Shown: positions 59,772 through 64,000 of the stretch, in pieces
Numbering within the stretch: the stretch's first letter is position 1
Layout of the letters: every line of letters begins with the position of its first letter
Source of the DNA: Viscum album
Taxonomy: Eukaryota; Streptophyta; Magnoliopsida; Santalales; Viscaceae
Reading direction: 5' to 3'
Length of the DNA: 64,000 nucleotides
NCBI GenBank assembly: GCA_963277665.1
Contig: OY728142.1
Coordinates: 11,112,001-11,176,000, forward strand
Program-made: the position numbers and the translations under genes
Notes under the pieces: model-generated
Told to the model about the DNA's origin: nothing
Seen by the model: the letters and a program-made list of their open reading frames with translations, nothing else
The model's database searches: none

Positions 59772-60843
59772 GTTACACACGTTAATCCTAGAAATAAATA
59801 AATTTTATTATTTATAAGTTTTAATTTTATGGATTCATATTCATTATAGTTTTATAAATAATTTTATATAAATTTTCAATCAAAAAAGGAATGATTTTAT
59901 TAAACTATTTTTTTTTCATGTATTACAAAGTTTTATTTAAAATTTAATTTTATTAATTTTAGAAATTGAAATTGATAAAATGGAATTAATTTTTTTTTCA
60001 AAAAAATTAATAATAATCTTAATATATATTTTTGGGATTTTTTTTGAAATAGTTGATTTTTGGGTAAATATTGAAAAATACCAATTTTACAAATAATGTA
60101 ATTTTGATGAAATTATCCTGATGTAAGAATTAATTAAAAGTTTATGGAACCTTTTTTCTAGAAAAAATATATATTTAATATTTAATATAATTATTTTGAA
60201 AATATAATGTTAGACTTATAAATCTATGTTTGACATTTTGGAAATATGTGTAATGTTTTTATTCAAATAAAAATTATTTTTGGTTATTCTCTTTTAATCA
60301 AGTATTAGTAAGGTTTATTTTGGTTTTGGATTGTTTTGAAATTAAAATTAGTATCATTTTATTAAAAACAATACAATTAATTCCATGATAATCAAAATTA
60401 TACAAGATTTTTAGGGTAAAATATTTTTTATACATAAAAACTTCATTTTTCAAAAAATGTTTTTCATTGCGTTTTGAAAACTTATATTAAAAATAAATTT
60501 TACCACTACCAGAAATTAAATCATAGAAAATGGACTCATTATTTGAAATCAACATGTTTTAATTTTTGAATGAGTTCAATTTCATGTTTAATCATAATGG
60601 TTAGTTACCATGGTAAAATTTTGTCACTATGGTAAGGGTTAAAAGAGTTAAAAAAGATATTAAACTAAGAGATGAGGCTTAAAATATCTCAAAAAACTTG
60701 TCTAAATTTGATTAGTTGAGTTTATTTAAACATTAAATTATCCTATCTTCTAAATTGGACTAATTTGGATATACTTTATTTGATATATAAATTTATTATA
60801 TTTTAAAGTTCTTAATATTTACAAGGGTTCCACTACTCTCACA

Positions 60844-60850
60844 TATAAAA
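60844..60850 (+). promoter_or_regulatory. LTR TATA box
   Basis: TATAAAA in ACATATAAAAGAGAACC, followed by a pyrimidine-rich leader, about 1.07 kb into the LTR-like sequence. Confidence 0.55.
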
Positions 60851-60950
60851 GAGAACCTCCTCTCTTCACTTCCTCACATAGTTTGTGTTATGAGTGGGTT
60901 CCCTTGACCCAAATATTGAATTTACTTTTATTACCATTACATGTATAATG

Positions 60951-60996
60951 TTTGATATATATATGTGTATATATATATATGTGTGTTTGTGTGTGT
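60951..60996. repeat. AT/GT microsatellite
   Basis: Alternating TATATGTG runs downstream of the TATA box. Confidence 0.8.
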
Positions 60997-63900
60997 TTTT
61001 TTTCTTACCATCACAGTAACATTTCTTCTACATGTACTAATTTTAAGTTATTTTCATTAGATTAAATGTTTTATCAAAAGGTTATAGTAGTTAAAAAATA
61101 TAATTTGACCCTTGAAATAATATAAAAGAGATCTTAAATATTTTTACTATGGTAAAGATATGTCACACCTATGGGGAACATATAATGTCTGACTCTCAGG
61201 TGATGGGGGATCATAAGAATTGAGACTTCTTCTCATAAAGTTCACACGTGGTGATATCAAGTAAATAAGATCTTGAGGGATGACCTTCCATGAGTAAGAC
61301 CACATGTTTTGGGTCTTATTGGTTTTTACTATTAGCAAGCATGCATATTGGTCTCTGGGATTGAAGTCATTATTAATGGGTATCATTTGATCATGTACTT
61401 TGATGTAATATAGAAACCATGGAATTTATGTCATGGATAGGTAACTTTCTTTGGGTGCATCATTGGTGGCATGAAATTGATTGAATGATCAATATAGAAT
61501 TTGTTGCTTCTAAAAGGAGGATATATCTTAGTAATAGTTGACCAAGATTATTGTAACATTATTAAATCCATTTCCATGGTAGAATAAGGTAAGTATATCT
61601 TATAAGGTCATAAAATAATAAAGCAAGAAAGGATATTGAATTTATTAAATTAAAATATTCATAAGTTATTAAGTGAATACTATAAATAGTGTTTTATAGA
61701 AAAATATTTATTTATACAAGGTTTTTTAGATATTTAATTAGATAAGAGAGTAATTATAATGGAATATATTTTACCATGAAACATTACATCGATGTTACAA
61801 GCATGTGATAAAAAAATCATGACATTTATGAAATGTTTTATGTGCCATTTGTGTCATTTTGGGGTCTATTTATATGGATAACTTAGATAAGGGACTAAAT
61901 TAAATTTCTTAAAGTTATAAACTAATTATTTAAACACTTTACGGGCTAAAAATTAATGGGATAAGATCTTGGTTGAATTATCTCATATCCCACCTCTCTC
62001 TCAAGTTTTAGAGAGAGAAAGAGATGGGAAGTTCAAGAACTCTACCATCCGAGTTGATAGATTGATCGCTATGATATCCTATGACTATGATGAAAACTAA
62101 AGTGATTTAAATTATATATTTTTGAACTACACAATAGTTTGTCATTGAAGAAATATTTTTAAGAACATATGTAATATTTAGAGGGTTTAGACTATAGTTC
62201 CTTCAAGCGAAGATCTCCGACAATGAACAGAACATGAATTCGATCAAAATCAGCTGAGGTATGGTTTTAATTTTGAATTATGGTTTTGATTTTAAACTAT
62301 GTACTTAAATTAAATTAAACATGATCCATGGATTAATCGGAGTATGTTGTTATTAGATTTAATGTTTCTACATGAATTCAAACCCACAAATTTTGAAGTA
62401 CCTATTTTCATGATTCCATAAAGCCCTAGATTCTATCATTTGGACAGTTCAGGGAGACCCGAATCAAACTCACCACTAGCTATTTTTAATACATGGGAAT
62501 CATTTTAGGTCCAAACAGATCCATAAAATTATAAATAAAATCATAAATTAATTTTAAAATTTTGAAATTTATTAAAATTATTTCAAGCATTACAAGATGT
62601 ATCGATAGTTAATTAAAATTTTTAATGTGGATTAATGTATTAAAATTACCCAAGAGTTAAATATTAAAAATTTTAATTTTAATTATTCAATATAATTTTA
62701 TGTCAACTGATCATGATCTAAGACTGACCCTTGCATATTTGGTATTTATGTATTTAATTTAATTATTACATTTTATTTTTGAAATGTAATAATTTTTTTA
62801 TATTTCGATGATTTGTTCATCATACCCCCCTTTAAATGTTTAAAGGTTTTAATTTCAACATTTGAATGAAAAAAATATAATTTCACACCTTGAGTTCCCC
62901 TCACCTATGTGTGAGTATGTATTGCAATAAAGTTCAGAGGAATTTTGTGATGAAGTTGTTATAGTTGAGAATAGATGTGAAACCAAACAAGTAAAATGTA
63001 TGGGAGTTTTTAGTGATGAAATTTAAATCAAGTATCAACCCAAAAAATTCCCCTTGGGTCTCTATTGATCCATTATCTACTCAATGGATCAACCACTAGA
63101 TAATATCTCATGATCAAATCATTATTCATTTATAATTTCTTTTATGGTTAATTATTTGAACATGTAATTATTATACGATCAAATAGGACAGTTAACAAGC
63201 ATGGAAGGATAAATATTAATAATCAAGTGATTAATATTTCTATTTATGTATGGTTAAAGATGTGAGTGCAATAACATAGTAACACACATGATAAATAGAA
63301 CTGAATTTCAATCAATAAGAGAACAAAATTGATTATGTGTAAATTATTTTATCATCATATGGTTAATTGATTATATAAAATCTATATAATATTAATAATA
63401 ATATAAAAAGGATAAAATAAAGGATATTTATGTATAAGGTATAGAAATACCTTAACAAAAATATTATGTTGTATGCCTTTCATCACTTGAATTTGAAAAA
63501 AATTGTCTATTTGAGGTGATCGTCAACCCTAGTTAAAGGTTCCTCTTACTACTGAAGTGTTCTTATGAAAACAGTGGGTTGTATTAATTAAATTTGATAG
63601 GAAAGAAGTTTCCACAACTTTATTATTTCAAATTTATAAGAAAATTATTGAGTAAATAAAGGTTATGATTTCTAGAAGCTAGGACTTCACTCATCAATTC
63701 AAGGATCCATGACTCAATGCGGATGGTTAGTCAAAAGACCTCCTTCAAATTCTCTGAGTAGTGGCATATCCATAGATTGACCTATCAAGTGAGGTTTCAA
63801 GGATCCTTACCATTAGAATACTCAAGTGACTAATTTTTATAAATATAGTATTTGAGGGATAGTAGGGTTAAATAAAATAGTGGTAGATATTTAAATATTA

Positions 63901-64000
63901 ATTAATCGATAATGAATAGCGGTAATAAATATAAAGTACTTATATACTAAATTTATTTATTATAAATAAAATTTAAAACACCACTCTCCAATGGCCCGAA

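Larger units (their letters stand above)
59772..64000 (+). repeat. LTR-like sequence running off the window
   Basis: Begins TGTTACACACGTTAATCC after a purine tract. Near 60040-60090 it has TTTTTGAAATAGTTGATTTTTGG-TAAATATTGAAAAATAC, the same block seen early in the gypsy-1 and gypsy-2 LTRs. A TATA box with a following CTCCTCTCTTCACTTCC leader lies at 60844. The 3' end was not found. From about 62,300 to 64,000 I see only AT-rich non-coding sequence. Confidence 0.45.

Overview
The window is AT-rich, repeat-dense DNA from a seed-plant nuclear genome. Every coding region I can name is retroelement-derived: two chromodomain-type Ty3/gypsy gag-pol genes and one Ty1/copia gag-pol gene. I see no intact host gene, no rRNA or tRNA gene and no CRISPR array. 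The species cannot be named from the sequence. Gypsy-type long terminal repeats (LTRs) of 3 to 5 kb fill most of the window.

Layout. 1-2295 (minus strand) is a broken protein-coding sequence of unknown family with a repeated Gln-Ala-His-Thr-Pro-Ala motif. 2296-4757 holds a short tandem array and a minus-strand LTR start with a TATA box. 4770-11626 holds a non-coding stretch and an approximately 5.2-kb LTR-like sequence, also minus strand. From 11627 to about 59771 lies an old, non-coding element, here called Z, which serves as the platform for all later insertions. 59772-64000 is the first part of another LTR-like sequence.

The insertions into Z can be ordered because the outer sequences rejoin across each insert. 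(1) A Ty1/copia element, 16124-40752, has target-site duplications (TSDs) AGACC on both sides. (2) A minus-strand gypsy solo LTR sits inside the copia left LTR (17627-19442 plus 31097-33479; TSDs ATATT/GTATT). (3) A complete gypsy element, gypsy-1, 19443-31091, sits inside that solo LTR (TSDs CATTT on both sides). Separately, (4) a plus-strand solo LTR (40980-43464 plus 54460-55964; TSDs GGCTT/GGATT) sits in Z, and (5) a complete gypsy element, gypsy-2, 43465-54454, sits inside it (TSDs TATAA on both sides). LTR divergence sampled by eye agrees with this order: about 16% for copia, 8% for gypsy-2 and 6% for gypsy-1.

Both gypsy elements carry one gag-pol reading frame of about 4.5 kb with many in-frame stops (11 and 17) and no frameshift that I can find, so neither makes a full protein now. 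Copia has both stops and frameshifts. The most interesting signals are the nest itself, dense TTCNNGAA (heat-shock-element-like) clusters in the copia LTR, the stop-only decay of the gypsy genes, opposing related LTRs able to form long inverted repeats, 188-190 bp tandem units inside LTRs, a conserved palindromic module downstream of the LTR promoters, and the unidentified QAHTPA-repeat pseudogene.
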